DNA of 64,000 bases from Sepiola atlantica (Eukaryota > Mollusca > Cephalopoda > Sepiida > Sepiolidae). The notes beneath the pieces are model-generated. The model ran no database searches, had not been told where the DNA came from, and worked only from the letters and a program-made list of their open reading frames with translations. Both the position numbers and the translations under genes were made by a program. Of this stretch, positions 24,146-36,730 are shown piece after piece; the first letter of the stretch is position 1, and every line of letters begins with the position of its first letter. Location of the stretch: assembly GCA_963556195.1 (NCBI GenBank), contig OY744521.1, forward strand, positions 135,142,527 to 135,206,526. The letters run 5' to 3'.

Positions 24146-25554
24146 CAACAACGCACTAAAAGTATGAACTTATTATTTCCCGCCGGTTTTAAGTAAAATA
24201 GCAATTTGTGTTCAATGAACTTTATACAACTAGCAGCGCCCGAAGTACGAATTTCTTTAAAGTACGTAGGTTACAGTAAAAAAATACAAGTAAAACGAAG
24301 CATCTACGTAATATTGTAATTTGAAATGTTTAAGTTAACTTAAGGACAAAATCAGAATAAAAATACTTTTGAGCTACCAAATGAATTTTCTCTCTCTTAT
24401 AGTCGAATTTTGGTCAACCCCGTTGCTTTTCTTTTTCTTTCCCCTGTCGGACAAAGGCAACGAAAGAAAAGCTAAAAAGAAAGCAAAAATGATAATTCAA
24501 GACTTTCTTTCCCGCTTTTTAAACTAGAACATGCTGCATTCTTTCTATATTCTTTTCGTCTTTACGTTCTCTTTCTTTCCCTGTCAACCAAACGCAACGA
24601 AAGAAAGATGAATATAAAAAAAAAAATATCTGTTCTTAAATTAGTATCCAGGGATTTAGTAACCGGTATAAGGACTTTAACTGGGAGTAGAACTCCTCCA
24701 CTCTCCGTTATTTATGACTAATAAAAAGTAAAATATTGATCAGGATTATATATAAAATCGATGAAATTGATAGAAAATAACATTTCCGTTTTAAACACAG
24801 GCCAATATTTGCCTTATATGACTGACGAAACGGACTTGTGTCTTGTAGTAAAAAAGCTATTGATCACAGAAGTACAGGAGAAAACTGACTTTACTTTCGA
24901 TGTAAGATCGGTTGTTTACGATAGTATTGTGTCAGCATTACATAGTCCAAAGAGTTGGTATAACATAAAATATAGCTTTACTAGCGGAACTCCCTGGAAA
25001 TTCCACTGTGCTTTCTACATCAATCTGTATAATTTATTAATAATAATATTCCTTTCGAAATAATAAATGTCTGTCAGTGTTAATACTATTAAAGAAATTA
25101 CCTTTCTTCTGTAAAAGGATTGTCATTGTCAGCTAAATATTCCTTAAATAAATAAAACGAATATGCCTCTTCTATATGTATTTATTTATTTAAAATTGTA
25201 CAGGTTAATTCTTTTAAAACAAATTTTCTTTATTATTGTTGTAAAAAATCATTGTCAGATAAACATTCTTCAAATCAATAAAACGGATGTCACTTTTTGA
25301 AATGTATTTATTTAAAATTATACTGTTTTCGTTGACCGATCTACATATTTTGAAACAATTCATTTTAAAATGGATCAAGTCGGAAGTTTATACATTAGCG
25401 ACATCAGATAATTCATTAATCAAATTTTGACCGAGTGGACGATCCCATTTCTTTAATGTGTGTGAAAAGAGAATAACGTAATACGAACATGAAATGCCTC
25501 AGTGTATAATTATATAGATCTTTCGGGCATATTTTATTATGTTTTGCAGTAATA

Positions 25555-26125
25555 ATGAAGTAGAACTACTCACACCTGCCAGTATCCTATATTTCTACAA
25601 AGCCACCATTCGCCCATACATGGAATATTGTTGCCACATTTGGGCTGGTGAATTTACCACTAGCCTCTCCCTCTAAGACAGGGTCCAGAAAAGATTCGCT
25701 AATTTATTATACCCGAACTATCAACTAAGCTCCAGCCCCTGTCCCATCGTCCAATGTTGCATCCCTGTGATTGTTTTACATGTACTTTAATGGAATGTGC
25801 TCTCACGAACTAGTAACACTTGTGCCCCCTCGACATAAATATCCCCGACTAACCCGACATGCTGCAAAATCCCACCCCTTCACTGTAGAGGTCCCTAGTT
25901 TTCTACTTTAATAGTTTCTTCTCTGGAACTGCTAGATTTTAGAATTCCACTCCGTTTCCTGATTCCCTGACTGTACTAACATGCAGATATTTCAACGTAA
26001 TGCAAACAGACATCTCGCTGCTCAACTCCCTACTTATAGTGTTTCTTAAGGCATAGCTTCTAATAGTAACCCCTTAGGTCCTAGTGGCAATGAGCCTTGT
26101 TTGGGGTGAATAAGTGATGATAAAA
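25555..26125 (+). mobile_element. 5'-truncated LINE copy (family L), RT C-terminus plus 3' UTR
   Basis: Translation, allowing stops, gives ILYFYKATIRPYMEYCCHIW followed by AGEFT and later CFTCTLMECAL-type text. This is the C-terminal segment just after the reverse-transcriptase domain of non-LTR retrotransposons, and it aligns along its length with 52410-52975. Stops and frameshifts show it is dead. The end carries GTTTGGGGTGAATAAG and an A-rich tail. Confidence 0.7.
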
Positions 26126-26329
26126 AGATTTTATAGAAACACCTGTAATTCAGTTTAGGTATTTTCTTAATAGACAATTTTTTATCATTTTAATTTGATC
26201 AGCAAGTCATTTGGAATGATGACGATTTGACTAATCTTATTGCCACCAGCGACCCGGGGTTGTTAAAGCTTATTAACCTTTTTATGTTATTCTTGCAATT
26301 GTTTTCTATCCTTAGCATTTATAAAGGCC

Positions 26330-26720
26330 GATCTCATAAGACATTTTCTGGTGCTACCAGATCAGGCTGTCTGAAGATACTGGCTTTCTGGCTTAAAATG
26401 CACCAAACCTTGATGCTAGATTTTTTTCCTTTCCCTTTGCACAACTTAATCATGTTCTGCAAATTTAAAAACTAAAACAACATTTTTCCTCTAGAAAACA
26501 ACCAAGTCAAACACCATGAATAAATATTTTAAGATTTTACCAAAATGACCTGATTCGGCATTAAATATACCGAAAAAGGTTGATATAACGTAAAACAAAA
26601 GCAACCAAGCCTCGTAAGACTGTCTTAATAATGTGTTTACAATATCTACTTGTGGTCGTTACTTTTCATTTTCTCTTTCGTTTCGGCCCAATGAAGCTAA
26701 CATTCTGTAGAGTCTATCTC
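26330..26720 (+). repeat. High-copy repeat family P, longer copy
   Basis: It begins with GCTACCAGATCAGGCTGTCT and continues with ACTTAATCATGTTCTGCAAA, AACCAAGTCAAACACCATGA, ATTCGGCATTAAATATACCG and TTGATATAACGTAAAAC. It is collinear with 29235-29530 and inverted at 48590-48850. Confidence 0.55.
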
Positions 26721-27569
26721 TTTTTCCACAAGATCTGTCTACGTTTTCTCGTCTCGCCTGTGGCTCATTTACATCTGTCGCCCCTTGTTCCTTTCTGTCA
26801 TCGATTCCTTCCATTGAGACGGAGGAGGGGTGGAGTATTCACTTTTTGTTCTACTGTCTCCTCATCTTTCACCTCGATGGACCTATTTATCCTATTTTCT
26901 CAAGGGGTCACACTTTACGAATCCATCCGTCATCGCACGCTTGCCCCTTTCCAATTCTTACCCCATGTCTTGTTTACCCATCCACATGTGTCTCCCTCTT
27001 TTCAGCGACCTCTCAGTCCTTCTCTTCTCATATCATCATATAATCAGTTGTGGCTGCCTCTTCCTGACTCTGGCTCATTATCCTCGCCTTTTCCTCTCCC
27101 GTGTTTGTAGTAAACCCTTATTTACTTTTTTCACGGCTGCTCTATTTGACCTATCCCTCATCTGAACCTTCGTGGGTCTTATTGTTTACGTGTTTCTATT
27201 TTGGTCACATTAGGGTCACCTTTCTCATTTAATTGATGGTGGTCACTCCTTTCCTACTGCTGACTTTGAATGAGATACGTGATTGACCTAATGGATACCA
27301 TCGCAGACTACGAAATCTAATGCGTCGGATCTATTACGTTAAACTAGGGAATTGTTTTATTGCAATAACCCCATAATAAAACATCTAGAACTTATAGGCT
27401 GCAGAATTTATAAAATAATAATTATTTAAAATAGAAAAAGTATGTTAAAACAAACAAAAGTATTGCAATTAGTTTTGATTATTCAATGTTTTAAAGTAAT
27501 CTAGAATATTTACGTGAAACGCATGTATTTGAAAGATAAAGTAACTCAGTTTAAACGTAAATATTTACT

Positions 27570-27650
27570 AACATTTGGCGAGCCAAACGAATTCCTTTGA
27601 ATGGCCGCATGCAGCCAGCGGGCCGTAGTTTGCTCACACCTGTGTTAAAG
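27570..27650 (-). mobile_element. hAT-like terminal fragment
   Basis: The minus strand reads CACAGGTGTGAGCAAACTAC then GGCCCGC, which resembles the common hAT-superfamily end (CAGGGGTGGGCAAACTACGG). Only one end is seen. Confidence 0.35.
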
Positions 27651-27769
27651 TATACTTCAATACTATTTGATAGATCAAATTTCAAAATTCTCTCAAATTA
27701 TTGATAAAATAGTGACTTTTGTTTATCACATCGTATACAAGATGCATTGTTTGGAAATTAAATGACTAG

Positions 27770-27910
27770 GAAGAGATTTATATGCCGTAAAACAAACCGA
27801 CCAAACCTCCGCTCATTTGTGTTCACTCTATAACTTTCCGACCAACCTTTCTTTTTGTTTCCTGGAGAAGGTGTGTGATTTGTTAGATAGCGAGGGGATT
27901 CCCGGGGTGG
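27770..27910 (+). repeat. High-copy repeat family P, partial copy
   Basis: TTTATATGCCGTAAAACAAA is followed by ATAACTTTCCGACCAACC and GGAGAAGGTGTGTGATTTG, the same order as the 3' half of the family. Confidence 0.4.
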
Positions 27911-28280
27911 GCGCCCTAAAAGGAGGGCGAGCCTAAAAACGGGAGTGAAGAAATCATGTCACTTTCGTCAGCAGTTCTGTCTCTTAGCCTGCCGACCACT
28001 AGACCGAATAGATGCAAGAGACGTCGTTCTCCCGATCAGACCAGCAAGGGGGTTGAGATGGTGGGCACAGGTGGAGAAAAGTTAGCATGTCTGTATATGT
28101 TAATGCTATTTCTCCCCAAATTCATTCATTCATACCTTTCCCTACCTCTCTTTCTCTTTCTCTATCTTGTACACACGCACTTGATTTCTAGCTTTGTTCT
28201 GTTAAAAATAAAACTCTTTAAAACCAAACCGGCGTCCACGTGGTTCTCGATCAACAAGCGAGGAACAGGAGCAAACAGTG
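27860..28280 (+). mobile_element. Possible solo LTR
   Basis: GC-richer than its surroundings, it has GCGCCCTAAAAGGAGGGCGA near the left. An AATAAAACTCTTTAAAACC polyadenylation-like stretch follows near 28207-28225. A segment like the R/U5 end of an LTR comes next. A start with TG and an end with CA can be drawn, but no second copy or target duplication was found. Confidence 0.3.
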
Positions 28281-28754
28281 CGAGCATTGACGAAACCTGG
28301 GTAACAACAAAAGATGCATGGGTGTATAATGTTTATGCATCCGTGACGGTGAGCAGTATCCAACAATTGACTATGAAATGGATACCGACACGTACTGTGA
28401 AATGGGCAATCCGAGTACAAGCTTGCGAAGTATATTGTGTCTAATAACCCACTAATTCAGATGGTAAAGTTATGCACACACTAGTTTTCTCCATCTCTAG
28501 GTTAAATAGTAAATTGTGTTTAATGAATCGTCCACAATCGTTTATATAATTGTTTCATCAGCCCAAAAGTGTTGACATACCGTAAAGCATACACTTATAT
28601 TACCTTGTTTACACTTCGGCTTTCTTTTTAAACAAGCACCAAAATATGTAGAGGCGGTACAATGGGACAATTAAAAAATATATTTGGTTCTGGAAAGGTA
28701 TTTTCGACGTAGATTTCACAAGCTATATTAATTGACCAATTCTTTCCTATGATT

Positions 28755-28960
28755 GCCTGTCTTTAGAATTTCTTTACTGATGCCTGTTTCCCGATTGTAC
28801 CAACATGCAGAAATGTAAATGTAATGTTAACTAATATTTTGCTGCCCTACTCTCCACCCAGGTTGCCTCCTCTACAAATCTGATCCCTATCACAATAGCC
28901 CCTTACGCTTACGTGGCAATATGCTTTGTTTGGGGCGAACAAAGTTTTCAGATTAGATTA
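28755..28960 (+). mobile_element. LINE 3'-end fragment (family L)
   Basis: It carries the family blocks CAACATGCAGAAATGTAAAT, TTTTGCTGCCCTACTCTCCA, CCCCTTACGCTTACGTGGCA and GTTTGGGGCGAACA. Confidence 0.65.
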
Positions 28961-29234
28961 AGAACAACAATAGCATAGAACATATTATCACGGAATTAGA
29001 TGAATTGCGAAATAAAAGTTAAAAGAGCATTTTTGAGAACTATCGGATGAAATATTTAGCAGAATTCGATGTGTATCTTGATATTGTATTAATAGTGTAA
29101 ATGTTCGACGCAATGTTATTTGTTTTGTTTTTAAGGGTTGAAAAGATAATGAAAAGGGGGAAGAGGCATAGCAAAAAAATAATTCAAACCTAACGACACG
29201 TGTTTTTTAATATATTTGTTTCTTTCTCCTCGAC

Positions 29235-29530
29235 TTCTGGTACTACGAGATCAGGCTGTCTGAAGATACCAACTTCCTGACTTAAAATGCATCAAACATT
29301 GATTTTATTGTTTTTTTCCTTTCCCTTTGCACGACTCATGTTCAAAGTTAAAAAAAAAATCCTCTATAAAACAACCAAACTAAACACCATGAATACATAT
29401 CTGAAGATATAAACAAACAAAATGACCGGATTCGATATTAAATAACCCGAAAATGGCTGATATCCCGCAAAATAAGACAGCCAGACCAAATCTCTTCGGC
29501 CCTATGAGGCTAACTGCATTTTGTAGCCTC
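29235..29530 (+). repeat. High-copy repeat family P, copy
   Basis: It contains GAGATCAGGCTGTCTGAAGA, TTAAAATGCATCAAACATTG, AACTAAACACCATGAATACA, GATATTAAATAACCCGAAAA and TGGCTGATATCCCGCAAAA in family order. Confidence 0.55.
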
Positions 29531-30532
29531 GTAATTCTTTGTGTATTTCTTTGTTTATTTCTTTGTTAATTTTGGCTCGATTAGTGTTACTTTCTTTCGT
29601 CTTTCTTAGTTCTATGTGTTCAGTTTCTCCTTCGCTCGGGCCTCCGTCTGACTAGCGCAGAAAACATCTCTCCCTAGCTCTCGTGCTCCAACACGCTCGT
29701 GTTTCCTCCCATCTAACTGGGGTTACCTCCCTTTGTGTGGTTACTTATCTCTATACTCTTCGATGAGTTTGTACTCGAATTCTTATCAATTCATATCGCA
29801 TCTCTCGTTGAAGGCCAGCCATTTTTAAATGTGTATGTCATACTGGAGTTTGCACACAGCATTTAAAAACGCGCAGATTGGATAGACGCATCTTATGAAT
29901 AGATACATTAACGCCTTAATTGAATGGACGTATTAACCGTTCTGGTTTGCTGAGAAATTTAATTTCTTTTTTCGCTTTTCCATTCCTTTTCATTTCCTCT
30001 TACATCAATTATGTAATAATGCTTATTATTTGAAAAGTAAAAAATATTTTTTTTAAAGAATACAAGAATATAAATAAAAGGCGTTTTCAAATAATACAAA
30101 GCCGAGAAAAAACTGAGATGACGGATGGAAATGGATCCTAAAATGAATGAATGAGATGATCCTGGTAAATGATTTTGTCAGCTTTTAAATATTCGTTCGG
30201 GTGTTGGCGGGGGAGGGGGCTGCTCACACCGGTTCGGGTATTGGGAATGGGTCAGCCATCTGCAGGAAATCTGGCCTCCAGGAATAAAGCGATTCATCAA
30301 ACGAAACTGGCAGGAAAGAGCGGGAAAAGAAGGCGAGGGTTTCTGTGAGAACTTTCCACATCGAAAATATATCATAACGCATAAAGACAAAAAATAGATT
30401 AACAAGGTGTAAGTGCTTATATATGTACACACGCCCGTGTTAGTATTAATATCATGTTATATGTAGGCCCGTATATTTATATATGCATAATGAGTACGTG
30501 TGTAATACCTATAAATCTCTCTCTCTCATATA

Positions 30533-30557
30533 CATATATATATATATTTATATATAT

Positions 30558-30590
<33 letters not shown>

Positions 30591-30592
30591 AT
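30533..30592. repeat. (TA)n microsatellite, interrupted
   Basis: TA units with a few TTTA and AAAT breaks, next to a short CT run. Confidence 0.9.
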
Positions 30593-30756
30593 TAATCATG
30601 GTAGTTACATGTATTTGATGAATATTTATATATGTACATATAAATGCAATTATAGGTGTGTGCATAATATATACACGTATATCCTACTGCGTATACTGAT
30701 GTGTATTCATATATTCTGTTCGTGGTTACTAAACACATATATATGGAACAAATCAC

Positions 30757-30856
30757 GTTGACACACCGGTTCCCGTTTGATCACCGAAGTTAAGCGACGT
30801 TGAGCCTGGCCAGTATTAAATGGGTGACCATTTGAGACTACCAGGTGCTGTATGTG
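30757..30856 (+). repeat. 5S-rRNA-like sequence (pseudogene or 5S-headed SINE), copy A
   Basis: The sequence TTGATCACCGAAGTTAAGCG, ACGTTGAGCCTGGCCAGTAT, GGGTGACCATTTGAGACTAC and CAGGTGCTGTATG follows 5S rRNA from about base 25 to the 3' end. It includes the internal Pol III control region (AAGTTAAGC and the GGGTGACC...CAGGTGC box). It diverges clearly from a functional 5S gene. About 250 bases of non-5S sequence follow. Confidence 0.65.
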
Positions 30857-31591
30857 CTCTCTGTTTATATCGGCATTGTTTCCAGTCGTCTTGAACTGCT
30901 TGCCATTGGAATCAAGCAGTGCCGACTCAGGAGAGGTGTTGTTAGTAATTGCGCAACCCTTGCTTCATAATTACACGCGCAGCCAGCCTCTTATAGGGGT
31001 ATCCATAGTCTCTCTAGACTGAACGGAATAGGGCCTATATGGAATAGTGAAAAGTTATCCGACTTTTTGCTATATAAAGGCATTCTTTTCTTTTCAATGA
31101 AGTCTTTCTACACTATATTAAGGTAGTTTGGCAGAATCGAAATATCAGTTGGCTTTATTGTTTTCTACTCGTCTCTTTCATGTTTGTTCACTATTCCATA
31201 TACTAAACATACATTAATATACATATATATATATTTATATATATATATATATTTGTTGGATATATAAATAATTTATATTAGTGTTCATATACACATATAC
31301 TAGATATATTTGTTCGCAGATACTGTCTCAATATTATATAGTGTTAGGCACTCGCATATATATATATATAAATAAATATATACATATATATAGATCACTG
31401 TCATTTGCAATGCGTTTTTTATGTAAATGCATGTCATAAGACGGATCAAATTCTGATTCCGAATTTTATTCACCTGACGAGATGTATTACTATAGACGAG
31501 TTTCGCCAGAGTTTGAATTATAATCACAGATCCATTTCTTTGCAAAGATCGTTGAATTCTAATGTTACAACAATCATTATTCTTACATACA

Positions 31592-31627
<36 letters not shown>

Positions 31628-32011
31628 GGCAAGATTTTTTCTTACTTTGAAAAATGAGCAATGTGTATGAGTCCAACAGTTAGAAATAAAGATCTCTCCT
31701 TCTCCCTATCTCCCTTCCAAGTAACCTTTCCCCAAATGGAACCTGACAGAAAATAAAAATAAACGACTCTCCTTGCATATCTACTTGCCAGCTTGTAAGG
31801 TTCATTTAACTTCACATATGTCTTTCTGGGGGCCCATTCTTTTAAAAGGCTGGGCGGGGTTCGCTCTGGCACCTCCCACTACCGCATACGCTCTCTCATC
31901 CTGCCATTATTCTCCTCAAGGTTTTCATAACTAACGACTATTATCATATATACCTTTGAAATCAGTCGCATGGGAGAAATCACTTGTACCTTTCCATTTC
32001 CCCATTTTGAT

Positions 32012-32044
32012 AACACACACTCACACACACACACACACACACAC
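32012..32044. repeat. (CA)n microsatellite
   Basis: About 16 CA units with one break. Confidence 0.95.
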
Positions 32045-33224
32045 ATTAATAAGAACTCTAACTATCTACCCGCAGTGTTCAAACGAATCCCTAAATACAT
32101 GCAATCAACAAAGTAAGAATATGAAACAGATTTAAAAACAGAAAATATGATAATAAAATAGCATTTAATAAAAAATAACAGAAGCAAAAATAATAGAAAA
32201 CGAAATATAATCTGGTTCAACCGCCTTATAGATGGTAAAACCTAAATTGGCAAAATGTTCTTTAAGATAATTGATAAACATTTTTCTAGAAGCAATAACT
32301 CTCTAAAATTATAAAGAAAAGTACCATTAAATTTAGTTATTGTTGCAGATCTAACATTCAATCAATAATAAATATGCCTACTAAGAATAATTAATAATAT
32401 TAGCAGTAATATTAGTACTAATGTTATTTGTGTTAATAATAATACGAACTAATGAAAATAATGATCAACAAATGCATAAACAATGAAAAATGTATACATA
32501 TGAGCCACAGAAAATCATTTCAAGTGAATTTCTAATCATCACATAATGACATTCAGGGGTGAAAATATAGAAATAGCACCACACTGCATAAATATATGTA
32601 AGAACGCATAAAAACAAATATTAATTCTAATATCAGTTTAAGAATCTTACAAGTATCTCTTTCTTGCGATATAATTTATAGGAACTGTAAATTATCATAT
32701 CATAAAGTTAAAAAATCAAATTAATTTATAAAAAAGACAAGAATTCATAGCTAAATGCAGACATATAAACAAATATTTGCTTGCAATTTAAGTTCAGTTT
32801 ATGAAATAAAGAAATCAAATAAATAAAAACTTAAATAAAATAAATGGTCCAAATAATTAATAATAAAATTTTTTTTTAAATAAAAATAGTCTCGATATTT
32901 TGACGGTTGGTATTGTTAATCCTAAATGGTTATCTTAATGAATCACATGTAACTACTTGGTAGAATTGACTTATTTTTACATCCATACTGAGATAGTGGT
33001 TTGAAGAAGTTAGGGTTAGAACTGAAAAATGTCTGCAATATATTTGGTATGACACTTCATTTATACAAACATTTTTGCTATACATGTAGCCAAAAATGTT
33101 TGTATGAATAAGGTTTTATATCAAATATATATATATATATATATATATATTAGTTGAATACCAATCCCAAGAGTCGTATAAGCAATAAATATAGCAATGA
33201 TTGTAAATTGTATTGTTTTTCTTT

Positions 33225-33640
33225 CTGTGACACAGTTATGAACCTCCTAAATGGTAAAGTTTGCAACAAAAAAAAATAATGTGCCCACGCTACGCGCCAT
33301 ATTGCCAAGAAGACATATTCCATAAATTGTAAGAAGTTCAGTAGTATAGGAATTTACTAAGCACATAAATATTATTGACGGTCATGCGCGCACCAATTTA
33401 AAAAAGCATTGTATTAATATAACTCAAAGTTTTATGTGAAGCAATTATTTTCTCTGTTATTTTTTTAATCTAACTTATTGTAAAATGTTTTTTGGGGCAG
33501 GTGCTAGTTTGAGTAGGTGCACCCCTTAAATGGTAAAGTTTACAGAAAAAAATAATGTGTTCATATTACTCATCGGGTTGCCGAGAATATATATTCCGAA
33601 ATTCATAATGATTCGTTCTTTAGTTTAGAAAATTACCACA
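33225..33640 (+). repeat. Family Q-related repeat, two partial units
   Basis: Two direct units, at about 33240-33360 and 33520-33625, share CCTTAAATGGTAAAGTTT, AATAATGTG and a CATATTCC/GAATATATATTCC stretch followed by AAATTCATAATGAT. The last block matches the 3' block of the 20.8-kb family Q copy. Confidence 0.4.
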
Positions 33641-33643
33641 CAC

Positions 33644-33688
33644 ACACACATATATATATATATATGATACACATGCATACCTAATTTG

Positions 33689-33735
<47 letters not shown>
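33644..33735. repeat. (CA)n-(TA)n-(GA)n composite tract
   Basis: CA, TA and GA runs follow each other with a short unique stretch between. Confidence 0.9.
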
Positions 33736-33737
<2 letters not shown>

Positions 33738-34570
33738 ATAGATATATATTTATATATTATACACATGCATACTTTATTTGATACATAGAGGGAGAAGATA
33801 TATATAAATATATATATAAATCTACAATTTATTCTCTATACATCACATATATTCAGTAATATAACCTTTTAAATGTAGTAACTATGATTCCTATATTAAA
33901 TGATATAAAGCGTCATACTGTGTTCTAATAATCGAAGTTACTTTCCCCGGGGCAGGTATCGTATTTCGTATTTAAATAACCCAAAGATTTTATATGCAAT
34001 AAAATCTGTGAATCCACAAAAACGTTTAAACAAAACTTATTCGTGCGACTGAAGTCCTTGCAAACATCTCTACCTAAAATTGATTAGAAGTTAGCTAATC
34101 AAATCTTTGAAATGGAACCTAAAAGTTCAGCCTACAGACTCGGCTTTCTGCAGCTGAGTTGGATTCCTTGAATTCTTAACAATCTTGAAAATGGGAAACC
34201 AAAGATCGCTGAAAAGCTTTTCTGGTAATGATTGCAACTGACCCTGCCGGGAAATAAGACCAATCGTCTGTGAATCAATATTCTTACAATTTTCAAAAGC
34301 GTCAAATGCAAGTGTCAAGAGTCTGCTTGAAAGAAAACTCTTGCTTTGAGGTCATTTGCTTCTAGCATTCTTAGAAGATAGAGGCATTTTACTCGGAAGA
34401 ACGACCAATATATTTTACTGCCAATAGACGAAATGTCTGGCAACTAGAAATGAAAGTTCGACATTGTTTTCGTGGAAATAAAGCGAAGTTGTTTAGAATA
34501 AATTCCTTCAAAAAATGTATTTAACTTTATTATTTGATGATATTGACTTGAAGATTCAGATATTGTTGAG

Positions 34571-34919
34571 TATTGATTTACTCCTCTCCAGGAGTTAGGC
34601 ACAAGGCCAGTTGTTATCTTACTCCCACAAGTAAGATGTGACCCAAGGTCGGGTCGGGAAAGTGGGGTTTAAAAATTGCCTAGGCAGCCCCGTCGGCATT
34701 TCCCGGTAGGGGCGCCTCAGGCAGTAAACAATAAACTTACTCCTCCCCAAAGAGGGGAGGCGAAGCCTGGGAGGGTGGACCTCTTAGAACTGCACAGGAC
34801 AGACCCATAGATCGGCGTAAATCAAGCCCCGAAGGCCAAGACAATACCAGTCTATGGGGTGCAGTATCCATCGAAACAGATACTACACTTTGATCTTGAC
34901 CAAAAGCCCAAGAACAGAG
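34571..34919 (-). mobile_element. U2-snRNA-headed SINE-like element, copy 1
   Basis: On the minus strand the 5' end reads GGGCTTTTGGTCAAGATCAA, then AGTGTAGTATCTGTT. This closely matches U2 snRNA positions around 10-46 (CGGCCUUUUGGCUAAGAUCA then AGUGUAGUAUCUGUUC), with one extra A. A non-U2 body of about 290 bases follows, containing the hairpin-forming CTCCCCTCTTTGGGGAGGAG. It ends in GGAGAGGAGTAAATCAATAC. Compared with 40250-40626 it lacks a 39-base block bounded by TTTTTAA repeats. It has no coding capacity. Confidence 0.7.
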
Positions 34920-34997
34920 ATGGGAAAACAGTTTCAATAAGTTTTAACCTTACAGGACGGTGCTGCACAATTATTTCAATTTCTGTTTACTTTTCGC

Positions 34998-35503
<506 letters not shown>

Positions 35504-36114
35504 CTCCGTGTGTATCTCTCACATTCCTTTGTATATTTCCCTTACCTCCTTTGCTTCGTCTCTTTCCTTTCACCTTTGCTTCGTCTCTTTCCTTTCACCT
35601 TTGCTACTTTCCCCTCTTCTTTTCCTTATTTTATCCTTCTCTCACTTTTTCAATCGCTCCTTCCACTATCTCTGCACCTATCTCTCTTATTCAAAGCACT
35701 GACTTATGGACTTCTGTCTTCAGAAACTCTCACGTCTTTAATTGTCTAGCAATAAAAAATGGAATGACACCAACCATATTTCAAAATATCAAAGGGGGTA
35801 GTGAGAAGAAATTAAAGATTCAAACACTGAAGAGGCGTTCTTAGAATTCCTGATGACAATAAACAAAACCTATTTATGTCATGTGAGTACAAGACATTCG
35901 GCTGGTATATCTGTTTTCTTTTTTCACCGGACTTAACCAGTAACTTTACTAATAAGACCGTCATAGGTGGTCGCGTTTCTTGTTGTATTCATACAATGAA
36001 TAGTGAGGAAACCCCGCGTTTTCCAGGAGTCATTCTTTATCACATATGTTCATATAATAATATCCTTTTCGAATTTTTAATTTATTTAAAAACATTTTTT
36101 TAATTATTTTTGTT

Positions 36115-36730
36115 CACCCCCTCAAAAGGTAGATGACCATTGAAATGTAAGAGGCTACTGCGATAGGGCCAGATTTATAGAGGGATAGGTAACTTGGGTG
36201 GGGACTTGGGCAGCAACATGTTTCTTCACATTGCATTTACATTTCTGCATGTTGGTATGATCGAGAAAATAAGGTGCAGGGCTGGAATTCTAAAGACAAA
36301 CTGTTTTAAGAAAGAAAATCTAACGGTAGAAAATCTAACGGCATCTAGGGATCTCTACAGTAAAGGGTCGGATTTTGCTGCTATTCGGGTAGGTCGAGAG
36401 TAGTGCAGTAAGTTAATCGGAGCACTTCCGTGGAAGTATTTGTAAAACAAGGACAAGTATGTGACAGGAGCGGGAGTATGGGACCTATTAGGTTAGTTAT
36501 TTTTTGCAACGCCGTTTAAAAAGAGGCAAGTGGTTGGTGCACCAGCCCAGATATGACGACAATACGCCATGCACACGCGAATGGTGGCCTTTTCGAGATA
36601 TAGGCTACTGCTAGGTGTGAGGGGTTTTAGAGCACGGTAGAGGGAGGGATACATTTTTTCTGACTTGACAGCATCTTCAATGTACTTATTCCACTTAACG
36701 TTGTCTGAGTTCAAATATATTTATAAGATT
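36115..36730 (-). mobile_element. 5'-truncated LINE copy (family L), minus strand
   Basis: The minus strand reads NVKWNKYIEDAVKS, then KATIRVCMAYCRHIWAGAPT, then LFYKYFHGSAPINLL and YSRPTR. These match the order of motifs in 52410-52975 and include slightly more of the upstream RT region. Stops interrupt it. The 3' UTR blocks follow in reverse down to 36115. Confidence 0.7.

Noticed and set aside
24420..24610. Possible inverted-repeat element with CTTTCTTTCCC and CAACGAAAGAAAG
   Set aside because: The pairing is mostly due to A/G-rich against C/T-rich composition, and no clear borders are visible. At most it is a decayed direct duplication.
27956..28444. 162-codon plus-strand frame as a gene
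   Set aside because: It has no recognisable domain, crosses a polyadenylation-like stretch and sits in a possible LTR.
30757..30856. Functional 5S rRNA gene
   Set aside because: It differs from standard 5S at many positions and the other two copies share the changes, so a dispersed repeat is more likely.
34871..34919. Functional U2 snRNA gene
   Set aside because: Only the first 40-50 bases match U2; the Sm-site region and 3' stem-loops are absent.
34737..34937. 66-codon minus-strand frame, and a related one at 53131-53328
   Set aside because: Both are the U2-headed repeat read through; the shared peptide only reflects the repeat.
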